A stretch of DNA of 36,105 nucleotides from an uncultured Eubacteriales bacterium (GCA_900540045.1 UQEF01000018.1:1-36105), one strand, 5' to 3'; shown: positions 25,644-32,980, counted from the first letter of the stretch. A program made the numbers and translations. Notes: generated by a model not told the origin, from the letters alone.

Positions 25644-27437
25644 TTATTTGCCCGCGATCACGTTGCCAAACTCCATGCCGGAGGAGAAGCACCAGATCAG
25701 GTACTCCGCGTAGCTGCCGTTGATGTTACCCACCACTTCGCCGGCGGCGTAGAGGCCGGACACGGGCTGCTCATTGACGTCGAGCACCTCAAGGTCATTG
25801 GACACGTTCACGCCGCCCAGTGAAGTGGCAAAGCGCGCGACCGTCTGCATGATGTAATAGGGTCCATCCTTCAATTCGGCGGTATAGGCACGTTTGAAAG
25901 GATCAGCTTCGCCGGCAGCGATACCGCTATTGTAGGCTTCAACCGTCTGGGCCAGCTTGTCAGCGTCCAGACCCATCGCGGCCGCGGCATCAGACAGGGT
26001 GTCGCCCTTGACCAACTTGGTCACGCCGGAGCCGTTTTCAGCGATAAACTGATCCAGCTGTTCCTGGGTAAAGTACTGATTCTTAACCAGGCTTTCGCTG
26101 AACACGTCGTAGGAGGCCTGATCCATCACGATGTAGAGACGGCCGTCCGAGGACTGGTTCATGGAAGCCAGCGCGATATCCAGCTCGTCGCCGCTTTCGT
26201 CAACCACGCGCTCACATTCCTTGTTCACGGCGATGGCGCCGGTGGTGGTGAACAGGGTCGCTACGCTGCCATGGATATGGATGCCATAGCCGGGCTCGGT
26301 TTCAACACCAAAATGCTTGGTGGCAACCTTGTCCATATTGAACAGGGGGATTCCGATTTCCTTCATCATGATGTGGCCGTCGCCGGTCGCGCCCACGGGG
26401 CCATAGTAGATGACGCGGTCCAGAATGGAGGTGTCGGCAATCAGAGAAGTGTTGTTTCCGTAGCCGCCCGTGGCCATCAGCACCGCATTGGCCAGAATGG
26501 TGATGTTCTGACCTTCGCTGCCGGTAGCCTGCACGCCGATCACGGTATCACCATCCATAATGAGGTGTTCCGCACGGGTGTTGAGCATGACGGGAACACC
26601 CGCCTCCTGCACCTTGGCATACAGAGTGTTCACAGCGCCCGCAGCACGGCCTTCGCAGCCATAGCTGACCAGAGGCTCGTCGGGGTTGGGTTCGCCCGTG
26701 ATGCCCACGCCGACGCTCTTGAGCCATTCGATGGTGGGGGTAGACAGGCGGGCCTGCATCATGGTCAGGCGCGCATTGTTGTTGAACTTGCCGATGCGGG
26801 AAAGATCAAGGAAAAGCTCCTCGATGTTTTTCTCGGTCACGTCGGGGTCCTCGTCTACCCGGTAGGCGGGCATGCCGCCGCCGGCCATGGAGGTGGCGCC
26901 GCCAACAGCAGGCATTTTTTCGATCACCAGTACGTCCTCGACCCCGTTGTTGTGTGAGGACAGCGCAGCGGACAGACCCGCGGCGCCAGCGCCCACGATC
27001 AGCACGTTGGTTTCAATCACTTCATCCTCGGCAACGGTTTCGCTTGCGAGAGGCTCGGCAAAGATGATCTCGTCGCTTGCTCCGCTTTGACGCAGTGCAT
27101 CCTCGGCGGCAGCCAGAACAGCCTCGGACGTTACGGTGCAGCCCGCGACCGTATCCACCTTCAGGGACTGAGCGCTGACAATCGCAGCGGGCAGCATCTC
27201 AAGAGCGTTGGTGCCGATGCCGTCCGTTTCGCTTTCGCCGACGGCTTCCACGGAGACGATGGCGCTGTCCGAAACTTCAACCGTTACGGTGACGTCTCCG
27301 CCAAAGCCCTTGGAAGTACCGGTGTAAGTGCCGGCGGCGAAGGAACCTTCCGCAGCGGCAACCGCGCCGAAGCTGAAGGCCAGCAGCAGACTCATGACCA
27401 GTGCCGTCAGTCTGCAGGCGAGGGAATGGGTGCGCAT
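25644..27437 (-). CDS. Secreted FMN-binding / FAD-dependent reductase (fumarate/urocanate-reductase-like fold, substrate unknown)
   Basis: A 597-residue exported flavoprotein. It has a signal peptide (residues 1-29, cleavage near AAA-EGS). An FMN_bind domain (~35-115) ends in DTVAGCTVTSEA, the site where ApbE-type transferases attach FMN to Thr. A FAD_binding_2 domain begins at LIVGAGAAGLSAAL and ends in PVSGLYAAGEVVG. This is the layout of extracellular fumarate and urocanate reductases. Compared from memory with flavocytochrome c3, the active-site residues are changed: the catalytic Arg region reads VDESGDELD, the VHHTMGG His region reads FATSLGG, and HGANRLGG reads NGSYAEYL. So it is unlikely to reduce fumarate. 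It lies between the BMP-family gene and the ABC operon, with a terminator after it. Confidence 0.85.
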   Translation of the reverse strand: MRTHSLACRLTALVMSLLLAFSFGAVAAAEGSFAAGTYTGTSKGFGGDVTVTVEVSDSAIVSVEAVGESETDGIGTNALEMLPAAIVSAQSLKVDTVAGCTVTSEAVLAAAEDALRQSGASDEIIFAEPLASETVAEDEVIETNVLIVGAGAAGLSAALSSHNNGVEDVLVIEKMPAVGGATSMAGGGMPAYRVDEDPDVTEKNIEELFLDLSRIGKFNNNARLTMMQARLSTPTIEWLKSVGVGITGEPNPDEPLVSYGCEGRAAGAVNTLYAKVQEAGVPVMLNTRAEHLIMDGDTVIGVQATGSEGQNITILANAVLMATGGYGNNTSLIADTSILDRVIYYGPVGATGDGHIMMKEIGIPLFNMDKVATKHFGVETEPGYGIHIHGSVATLFTTTGAIAVNKECERVVDESGDELDIALASMNQSSDGRLYIVMDQASYDVFSESLVKNQYFTQEQLDQFIAENGSGVTKLVKGDTLSDAAAAMGLDADKLAQTVEAYNSGIAAGEADPFKRAYTAELKDGPYYIMQTVARFATSLGGVNVSNDLEVLDVNEQPVSGLYAAGEVVGNINGSYAEYLIWCFSSGMEFGNVIAGK

Positions 27438-27646
27438 GATACTTTCCTCCTCAAGGGTGAATCATTATGCCAACTCCATCTGCTTTTCAAAAGCCACAAT
27501 ACGCTGCCAGCAAGGGAATAATCCGTAATCCCGGAGCCATACTGCACGGCGCTCCGCAAGATGATAACGGACAGGGCTTCGTCAAGCAGATAGAGAAGTC
27601 ATCGAATGTCGTTGATTTATCAACAATCATTCATAAGAAAATCGGG
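27438..27646. other. Leader region of the secreted flavoprotein gene, no gene seen
   Basis: About 209 bp without a credible frame. On the - strand it holds a GGAGGAA ribosome binding site next to the start, a hairpin GGGATTA/TATTCCC, and a small palindrome GTTGATTTATCAAC (27611-27624). A weak promoter-like TTGAAA is followed 15 bp later by CATAAT close to the gene. I recognise no known riboswitch. Confidence 0.4.
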
Positions 27647-27875
27647 AGGGCATACACCCTCAGCTTGTCGGAAAAGCTCGCCTGCGGCGATCTTTTCCGA
27701 CAAAACGCGTTTCCCCTGCGCTTTCAGCGCGGCCGGGGAAACGCGCAGGGAAACCTTGCTGCGCAAGGCTTCCGAATCCAACGCACATGTCGCTGGATTC
27801 GGGATACAGCTCGGAGGGCCGCGGCCCTCCGAACCTCCCTGAAGGATTTTTTGACAGTCTGAGGGCATACGCCCT
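27647..27875. repeat. 229-bp non-coding element with terminal inverted repeats and five internal hairpins
   Basis: The ends 27647-27675 and 27847-27875 are inverted copies, 22 of 29 positions matching, each containing its own AGGG..CCCT mini-hairpin. Between them lie five separate stems: 27665-27676/27692-27703 (12 bp, perfect); 27706-27716/27735-27745 (11 bp, CGCGTTTCCCC); 27754-27768 (CCTTGC/GCAAGG); 27772-27780/27794-27802 (CCGAATCCA); and 27811-27832 (TCGGAGGGCC/GGCCCTCCGA). No coding frame is credible. The organisation suggests a MITE- or REPIN-like mobile repeat, or a structured RNA in the 3' region of the BMP gene. Copies elsewhere cannot be checked here. Confidence 0.7.
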
Positions 27876-27889
27876 GTCTTTGTTTGAGA

Positions 27890-28996
27890 TTATTCGTAGA
27901 TAATCTCCACGTTCTCCAAGCCAGCGTTAACGATGGCATCAGCCTCCAGAACGCTGCTGTCGATGGTCACAGTGCCGTCCTTGATGGACGCCAGCAGAGC
28001 CTCATACTCCTCGATGGTATAGCTTTCCAGCGACCAGGTCTCGGTGGGCAGGCCCACGGCGTCGTCATTGGCGCCCAGGCTGGTGGCCACGTTGCCGATC
28101 TCGTCCCACTCGCCAGCGTAGAACTTGCCGATCGCCCAGCTGGTGGCGTTGCTCAGGCCCTTGAGAGCAGAGGTCACAACGGTCTCGGACTCGAAGCTCT
28201 GGTCCACGTCCACGCCCACAACGAACATGTCGTTGGCGGAGGCAGCGGAGACGATGGAGGAGAACATGGAGCCGCCGCAGGCGAAGATGATCTCGGTTCC
28301 GTTTTCATACCAGCCCTTGGCCATGGCCTCCAGCTCGGGAGAAGCGCTGAAGCTGGCGCCGTACTGCCAGGAGTACTTGAGCTCCACGGTGATGCCCAGT
28401 TCCTTGGCCGCAGCGCTCACGCCCTGCGCAAAGCCGTAGCCGTAACGGCAGCACGCGGGGTTGGTGCCGCCGCCGCCGCCCATGAAGCCCAGCTTGGTGA
28501 AGCCGTCCTTCACGATGGCATAGCCGGCCAGATAGCCGCTCTGCTCCTCTTTGAAGGCGATGGGGGCCACGTTTTCAAGGTCGAGGGGATAGCCGTCCAC
28601 GAAGACGAACTTGGTGTCGGGATAGGTTTCGGCCGCCTTGCGCAGCGCGGCTTCCTGCAGGAAACCGGCGCACACAACCACCTTCGCGCCGCCTTCGCAG
28701 GCAGCCTTCATGGCGTCATAGCGGTCATCGTCGGTCGCCTGGTCGCCGTTGGCGGGCTGATAGTACTTGTAGGACAGGCCGTTGGCGGCGGCATAGGCCT
28801 TCACGCCATTCCAGGTGCCCTGGTTGAAGGATTTGTCCTTGAGCTGGCCCACGTCGGTGACGAACGCAAGCTCATACTTGCCGTCCTCGGCAGTCATGGT
28901 GTCTTCGATGTCGTCGGGATTGACGGTCTCGGCAAACGCAGTGAACGCGAAGAGAACCAGGGTCAGGGCCAGAAGCATCGACAGAAACTTCTTCAC
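27890..28996 (-). CDS. BMP family ABC transporter substrate-binding protein
   Basis: A 368-residue extracytoplasmic binding protein of the BMP/PnrA-like family, which captures nucleosides for ABC import. It starts at GTG 28996 with AGGAGGAA upstream; longer frames run back into the promoter. The signal peptide VKKFLSMLLALTLVLFAFTA ends in AFA-ETV, a signal peptidase I site, with no lipobox cysteine, although family members in Gram-positives are usually lipoproteins. Family motifs are LAFVTDVGQLKDKSFNQGT, FVDGYPLD, FKEEQSGYLAGY, FMGGGGG and VVGVDVDQSF. It has its own promoter. The ABC operon that should accept its cargo lies beyond the repeat element and the flavoprotein gene. Confidence 0.93.
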   Translation of the reverse strand: MKKFLSMLLALTLVLFAFTAFAETVNPDDIEDTMTAEDGKYELAFVTDVGQLKDKSFNQGTWNGVKAYAAANGLSYKYYQPANGDQATDDDRYDAMKAACEGGAKVVVCAGFLQEAALRKAAETYPDTKFVFVDGYPLDLENVAPIAFKEEQSGYLAGYAIVKDGFTKLGFMGGGGGTNPACCRYGYGFAQGVSAAAKELGITVELKYSWQYGASFSASPELEAMAKGWYENGTEIIFACGGSMFSSIVSAASANDMFVVGVDVDQSFESETVVTSALKGLSNATSWAIGKFYAGEWDEIGNVATSLGANDDAVGLPTETWSLESYTIEEYEALLASIKDGTVTIDSSVLEADAIVNAGLENVEIIYE

Positions 28997-29060
28997 TTGA
29001 TTCTTCCTCCTATTATTATGGGTTTTGTGTTTCGGTTTTGACAACCGGATCAGCAGTCTC

Positions 29061-29089
29061 AGTATAGCATGATTATGACAATTATTCAA
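29061..29089 (-). promoter_or_regulatory. Promoter of the BMP-family gene
   Basis: On the - strand, TTGAAT (29084-29089) and TATACT (29061-29066) are separated by 17 bp, followed by a ~57-nt leader containing a small CGGTT/AACCG hairpin before the ribosome binding site. Confidence 0.75.
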
Positions 29090-29122
29090 GCAAGGCGTCG
29101 GGCAGAAGGAAAATATTTCGAG

Positions 29123-30436
29123 TTATCTCGCGCCCCCCGCCAAAAGCCCGGTGGCGACGGCGAACATCAGGTTAAAGCCTCCGCATGCGCCGTCCACGTC
29201 CAGCATTTCTCCAGCTGCGTACAGGCCGGGGCACAGGCGGCTTTGAAGGGTTAGAGGATCGAAGCCGTCCGTCGCCACGCCCCCGGCGGTGACCTGCGCG
29301 TTCTCAAAGCCGCGCGTGCCCGTGACCGCCACCTGAAAATCGACAATGGCACGGGCCAGCGCGGCGATTGCCCCGGGTCGGGCGGACAGGAGCGGCCGCA
29401 GCGGCTCATGCGAATGCCTCTCCAACCCGGCAGCGCGCAGCAGCGCATCGTTCAGGACGCGCGGTGCGGCGCCAGTCAGCAGATCGCCAAGGAGGCAGTC
29501 CTCCCGGCTCTGCGCGCGGGCGCGCAGCAGGCGCTCCGTTTCCGCAAGGGCCTCCGGGCCGTGGGTCTGCGCCGCGCGCGGTCCCAGCAGGGTTTCACGC
29601 AGGTCCATATGCAGGGAACAGCCCGGCCGCCACCAGCGCGCCAGCTGCATGGCGGCAATGCCGCTGACGCCATCCTGGGCAAACAGGGCCTCGCCCCTGC
29701 TTTGGGCCAGACAGGCGCCCTGCCCGTCCAGAAGGCGCAGCGATGCGCGCGCCCGTTGGCCTGCGAGTGCATGCAAGGGCTCCGGGTCCGCAAGCAAAGC
29801 GCACAGCGCGGGGCGGGGCGGCACAAGCTCGTGCCCGAAGGCCGTCAGGAGCGCGTAGGCGCTGCCGTCCGTGCCGTGCGCAGGCGCGGCGGCCCCGCCT
29901 GCCGCCACGATGACGCGGTCGCCCCGCCAGCATGCCGCACTTTCCTGCGCCAGCGCGCCGGGCCGGGTTTTGCCGCTTTTCTTCGATACGTCGGGCAGGT
30001 AGCGGCATACCGTTCCCCGTGCTTCAAAGCCGCCCCCGGGCAGGGAGGACAGGTCCGTGACGCGCGCGTTGACGATGATTTCCACGCCCAGCCTGCGCGC
30101 AGCCAGCCCAAGCGCATCCACCGCCGTCGAGGCCAGCAACGACGCGGGATACACCCTCCCCTCCTCCTCCAGGCGAAGGGGTACGCCGAGTTCCTCCCAG
30201 AATGCCGCCAACCGCTCATAGGGCATGGCGGCGAGCACCTGCGCGGCAAAGTCCGCTCCGCCGGGATAGTCGGGTGCGCCTGCGTTCAGCAGGTTGCCCC
30301 GTCCGTTTCCCGTCACGCCCAGCTTTTTGAGCGGCCGGCGGCCGCGCTCCAGCACCGTAACCGCCTGCCCGGCCCGCGCCGCGGCGATGGCAGCGGCCAT
30401 GCCCGCCGCTCCGCCGCCGATGATCAGGGTATGCAT
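29123..30436 (-). CDS. HI0933/BaiN family FAD-dependent oxidoreductase
   Basis: A 437-residue cytoplasmic flavoprotein. The N-terminal Rossmann motif is IIGGGAAGMAAAIAAA, followed by the family signature GVTGNGRGNLLNAG. The C-terminal part has TAGGVATDGFDP and a FAD-contacting GLYAAGEMLDVDGACGGFNL. The family (YhiN, HI0933, BaiN) includes the bile-acid-inducible BaiN of Clostridium scindens, implicated in bile-acid double-bond reduction, but most members have no assigned substrate. The start codon overlaps the stop of the YkgJ gene by one base (TAATG), so the two are translationally linked. Confidence 0.92.
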   Translation of the reverse strand: MHTLIIGGGAAGMAAAIAAARAGQAVTVLERGRRPLKKLGVTGNGRGNLLNAGAPDYPGGADFAAQVLAAMPYERLAAFWEELGVPLRLEEEGRVYPASLLASTAVDALGLAARRLGVEIIVNARVTDLSSLPGGGFEARGTVCRYLPDVSKKSGKTRPGALAQESAACWRGDRVIVAAGGAAAPAHGTDGSAYALLTAFGHELVPPRPALCALLADPEPLHALAGQRARASLRLLDGQGACLAQSRGEALFAQDGVSGIAAMQLARWWRPGCSLHMDLRETLLGPRAAQTHGPEALAETERLLRARAQSREDCLLGDLLTGAAPRVLNDALLRAAGLERHSHEPLRPLLSARPGAIAALARAIVDFQVAVTGTRGFENAQVTAGGVATDGFDPLTLQSRLCPGLYAAGEMLDVDGACGGFNLMFAVATGLLAGGAR

Positions 30437-30987
30437 TATAGTTGCCTCATTTCATCAATCAGCCGCTGCTCGTTATAGAGCGCCTCCAGCATGGATACGT
30501 TCTGGATGAGCGCATCGCCCGCCCTGGCAACGGCGGCGATGAACGCCTGATCCATCGCGCGCAGCCCGCCCTGCTCTAGCAGCGGGCACACGCACCATGC
30601 GCGCGGGTCCAGCTCCGCCGTGCAATGCGCATGATCTCCCAGCGCGTCGGCCTGCACGCGGATGCGCAGCGGAAAGATGCGGCAGGCCAGGGGCCGGTGT
30701 TCGCGGGGGCAGGTTCCCTCGCACACCAGGCGCTTGCCGCCTTTGAAGAGCGTGTTGTCGTCCACGAGCCGGAAGGGGAAACCCTCTATGGGCCGGCGAT
30801 AGTACGTTTCCTCGAAAGGAAACAGCAGCATGCCATTGAGGCCGGTTTCGTCCGGTTGGCAGCAGGCGGCCCCGCACAGGCGTCCGCAGTCCCGTTTGAG
30901 CGGGGTTGCATCGCCCAGCGCCTTACGCGCGTTCTCCAGCGCGCGTAAGGCGCCCCGTCTGCTCAGCAGCTTCATGATGACCGGCAT
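30436..30987 (-). CDS. YkgJ family cysteine-cluster (putative Zn/Fe-binding) protein
   Basis: A 183-residue protein with the YkgJ/FliB-type cysteine pattern: DCGRLCGAACC near residues 32-42, CEGTCPREHRPLACRIFPL in the middle, and WCVCPLL later, fitting a bound metal ion or iron-sulfur cluster. The function of the family is not established. I chose ATG 30987, preceded by GGGGGAAGGAT; an in-frame ATG at 31002 is possible but has a weaker site, and still longer frames cross the promoter. It overlaps the HI0933-type flavoprotein gene by one base, so a joint redox function is plausible but inferred. Confidence 0.82.
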   Translation of the reverse strand: MPVIMKLLSRRGALRALENARKALGDATPLKRDCGRLCGAACCQPDETGLNGMLLFPFEETYYRRPIEGFPFRLVDDNTLFKGGKRLVCEGTCPREHRPLACRIFPLRIRVQADALGDHAHCTAELDPRAWCVCPLLEQGGLRAMDQAFIAAVARAGDALIQNVSMLEALYNEQRLIDEMRQL

Positions 30988-31029
30988 AGATCCTTCCCCC
31001 ATATTCGTTTCATAGAATGGTGTAAGGCC

Positions 31030-31058
31030 AGTATACCCAAATCGCGCCCTGCGCGCAA
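31030..31058 (-). promoter_or_regulatory. Promoter of the YkgJ-BaiN-like operon
   Basis: On the - strand, TTGCGC (31053-31058) and TATACT (31030-31035) are separated by 17 bp. The predicted leader to ATG 30987 is about 35-40 nt. Confidence 0.6.
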
Positions 31059-31240
31059 CCATGTCGGTTGGTCCCTTGAGGAAAAAGGCGAAAAGCATTT
31101 TTCTCTCCGAGGCCCCAGCAACGCAGGGAAACGGCTGTCCCGCAAAGAAATGCAGGAACAGAGGGCATGCGCCGCCGCACTTCAGCGCCGCGCACCTGTC
31201 CGTGAGAGCCATGGCGGCGCGCCGCTTCCGTTTTCCATGC

Positions 31241-31269
31241 TTGACGGGCGCGCGTTCATGCGGTATCAT
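31241..31269 (+). promoter_or_regulatory. Promoter of the NusG-II / Gx transporter operon
   Basis: TTGACG (31241-31246) and TATCAT (31264-31269) are separated by 17 bp, about 37 bp before the ATG at 31307. It diverges from the YkgJ promoter. Confidence 0.6.
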
Positions 31270-31306
31270 GGCCGTGTTGCCTCATATACGGAAAGGAAGG
31301 GAACGC

Positions 31307-32026
31307 ATGCGTAACAAGAATATCTGGATCGGGATCGGGCTGGTGGCAGCCATCGCCTTGGTGGCTGTTTTGGCCATGGTGTTGCCCACGCGCATCGCCT
31401 CTCCGGCATCGGACGCACCTGCGCTGGCGCCGGACGCCACCATCGGCTCTGCCGCCACGGTCGAACCCGCCGCCGAAGCTACCCCCACGGCAGAATCTCC
31501 CACCCAGCCCGCCAAGGCGGCGGAGCCTACCATCGAGCCCACCGCCACCGCGGAGCCTACAGCCGAGCCTACCGCCACCACAGCGCCTGCCGGCACGGAT
31601 GAACCTGACGCCGGGGCGGAGGATACGGCGCCCGTTACCGTGACGTCCCCTTCCGGCGAAACCTCCACGCCCGTACCCGAGGATTCCGAGGAGCCTCAGG
31701 CGACGTTTGATCCTTCCACCATCAAGGCCTGGCTGCTGGTTACGGCGGGCAGCATCACCTATCAGCCCATTCCCCTTATCGAGGAAGGCGAATACTCCGT
31801 CATCCAGGAGGAAACGGGGGCCGAGAACGTCATTCATGTCACCACGGAAAGCGTTGACATGAAAAGTTCCACCTGCGAAAATCAGGATTGCGTCAAGCAG
31901 GGCGTGGTCTCGCTGGACAACAGGGACAGCCGCCTGCTGGGCAATATGATCATCTGCCTGCCCAACCAGGTGACGCTGGAGCTCTACACCACTGAAGAGC
32001 TGATTCAGATGCTGTCCGGGACCTGA
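31307..32026 (+). CDS. NusG domain II-containing membrane protein (EetA-like)
   Basis: A 239-residue protein with one N-terminal membrane helix (residues ~6-28, IWIGIGLVAAIALVAVLAMV). An ~85-residue extracytoplasmic linker rich in Thr, Pro, Glu and Ala follows, then a C-terminal NusG-II domain (~135-239). The domain shows the family cysteine pattern STCENQDCVKQG and the closing MIICLPNQVTLEL. In Listeria the corresponding protein with its Gx-family partner forms EetA/EetB, needed to pass electrons to extracellular flavins. ATG 31307 follows AAAGGAAGGGA; a longer frame to 31061 crosses the promoter. It is 13 bp ahead of the Gx gene. The linker, with a 30-bp tandem repeat, is unusually long. 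Confidence 0.85.
   Translation: MRNKNIWIGIGLVAAIALVAVLAMVLPTRIASPASDAPALAPDATIGSAATVEPAAEATPTAESPTQPAKAAEPTIEPTATAEPTAEPTATTAPAGTDEPDAGAEDTAPVTVTSPSGETSTPVPEDSEEPQATFDPSTIKAWLLVTAGSITYQPIPLIEEGEYSVIQEETGAENVIHVTTESVDMKSSTCENQDCVKQGVVSLDNRDSRLLGNMIICLPNQVTLELYTTEELIQMLSGT
31520..31579 (+). repeat. Two 30-bp tandem copies in the NusG-II linker
   Basis: 31520-31549 and 31550-31579 match at 26 of 30 positions and encode AEPTIEPTAT and AEPTAEPTAT. Whole-codon units keep the frame, so copy number could vary between strains. Confidence 0.8.
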
Positions 32027-32039
32027 CAGGAGCGTACGA

Positions 32040-32561
32040 ATGAGCAGAAAAAAACAAACCCTGCGGGAACGCACCCAGTGGGTGGCCCTGTGCGGGCTGC
32101 TGGTAGCGCTGATGCTGGTGCTGGGTTTTGTAGAGAGCCTGATGCCGGTCGCAGCAGGCGTGCCGGGTATTAAGCTGGGCCTGAGCAACGGCGTATTGAT
32201 CTTTGCGGTCTATATGCTCAATCTCCCCACGGCGTTTGTGCTGATGGTGCTGAAGGTGGTGCTGTCCGGGCTCCTGTTCGGTGGCGTGAACGCCATGATG
32301 TACGCCTTCGCCGGCGGCCTGGTGAGCATGGTGTTCATGGCGCTGCTCAGCCGCGTGCGCGGGGTTCATCCCGTGATGGTGAGCATGGTGGGCGGCGTGG
32401 CCCACAACGTGGGCCAGGTGGCGCTGGCCATGGTGATTTTGAGCACGCCAAGCCTGATGTATTATATGGCGGTGCTGATGGTTGCGGGCCTGATTACGGG
32501 CGCGGTCACCGGCGTGGCAGCCAACCTTGTGATGAAGCATCTTGCAAAAATCCGCAGATAG
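32040..32561 (+). CDS. Gx transporter family membrane protein (EetB-like; heptaprenyl diphosphate synthase component I family)
   Basis: A 173-residue integral membrane protein with five or six hydrophobic segments. Family residues include GIKLGLSNGVLIFAVYML, the Gly-rich VVLSGLLFGGVNAMMYAFAG and GGVAHNVGQVALAM. The old name comes from similarity to heptaprenyl diphosphate synthase component I; the better-supported role for the NusG-II/Gx pair is in extracellular electron transfer (EetB in Listeria), though its mechanism is unknown. The start has AGGAG eight bases upstream. It is cotranscribed with the NusG-II gene and followed by a terminator. FMN transferase (ApbE), Ndh2 and quinone genes are not in the window. 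Confidence 0.88.
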   Translation: MSRKKQTLRERTQWVALCGLLVALMLVLGFVESLMPVAAGVPGIKLGLSNGVLIFAVYMLNLPTAFVLMVLKVVLSGLLFGGVNAMMYAFAGGLVSMVFMALLSRVRGVHPVMVSMVGGVAHNVGQVALAMVILSTPSLMYYMAVLMVAGLITGAVTGVAANLVMKHLAKIRR

Positions 32562-32609
32562 TATGACGCCGCACCGGTTCGGTGTGTGCCGCCCGCCTTC
32601 AGCGGCCTG

Positions 32610-32643
32610 AGCCGGACGTGTGCTTTCGCGTCCGGCTGTTTTT
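32610..32643 (+). terminator. Terminator after the Gx transporter gene
   Basis: A perfect 9-bp stem AGCCGGACG / CGTCCGGCT (32610-32618 with 32629-32637) with a 10-nt loop, followed by GTTTTTC. Confidence 0.85.
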
Positions 32644-32932
32644 CTGTTCATCCCTTAGGCGGTGTCGGAAGCAGCCGCCCGAAAACGGGCCTCCTGCCGC
32701 GGCGGATCGTCCGGGGGCAGGGCCGGAGCCTTCGCCCGGCATGAAAACAATGGTTTCCGGTGTTATCCTGTTTTTTGACATTGGCGCCCGATTTGAATCA
32801 TGAGAATGAAAAAAAGCCATTCTGCAGGAGAGGCCCGTCAAAGGGGACGCATGGACTTTCTGCGCAGCTTTCCTCCCCGCTCAATTTGTCTGACACCCTG
32901 CCGTCTTTTGCCGGACCAATAGCCCGCTCACC
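32644..32932. other. Intergenic stretch without recognisable gene
   Basis: About 290 bp between the Gx terminator and the uppS-cluster promoter. It contains short inverted repeats (GCCCG AAAA CGGGC near 32678; CCTGCC..GGCAGG near 32693; AGAATG/CATTCT at 32803-32823). It also holds a 20-codon frame at 32741-32803 with no ribosome binding site. I see no gene or known RNA family. Confidence 0.4.
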
Positions 32933-32962
32933 TTGACAGTTCTTTTTATTCCATAGTACAAT
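32933..32962 (+). promoter_or_regulatory. Promoter of the uppS-cdsA-dxr cluster
   Basis: TTGACA (32933-32938), 18-bp spacer, TACAAT (32957-32962). Nearly identical to the prfC promoter (26 of 30 positions), including CCATAG directly before the -10 box. Confidence 0.8.
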
Positions 32963-32980
32963 GCAAATTGATCACAGGCT

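Noticed and set aside
27438..27646. Riboswitch in the flavoprotein leader
   Set aside because: I looked for purine, FMN, cobalamin and SAM core patterns and found none; only short hairpins are present.
27647..27875. CRISPR array
   Set aside because: The repeats are inverted and unlike each other, not regularly spaced direct repeats, and no cas gene is present.
31061..31306. N-terminal extension of the EetA-like protein
   Set aside because: It would cross the predicted promoter at 31241-31269 and add a basic, Cys/His-rich stretch before a normal membrane start; ATG 31307 has a good ribosome binding site.
32741..32803. 20-codon frame between the Gx terminator and the uppS promoter
   Set aside because: No ribosome binding site and no promoter in a good position; composition unlike the genes around it.
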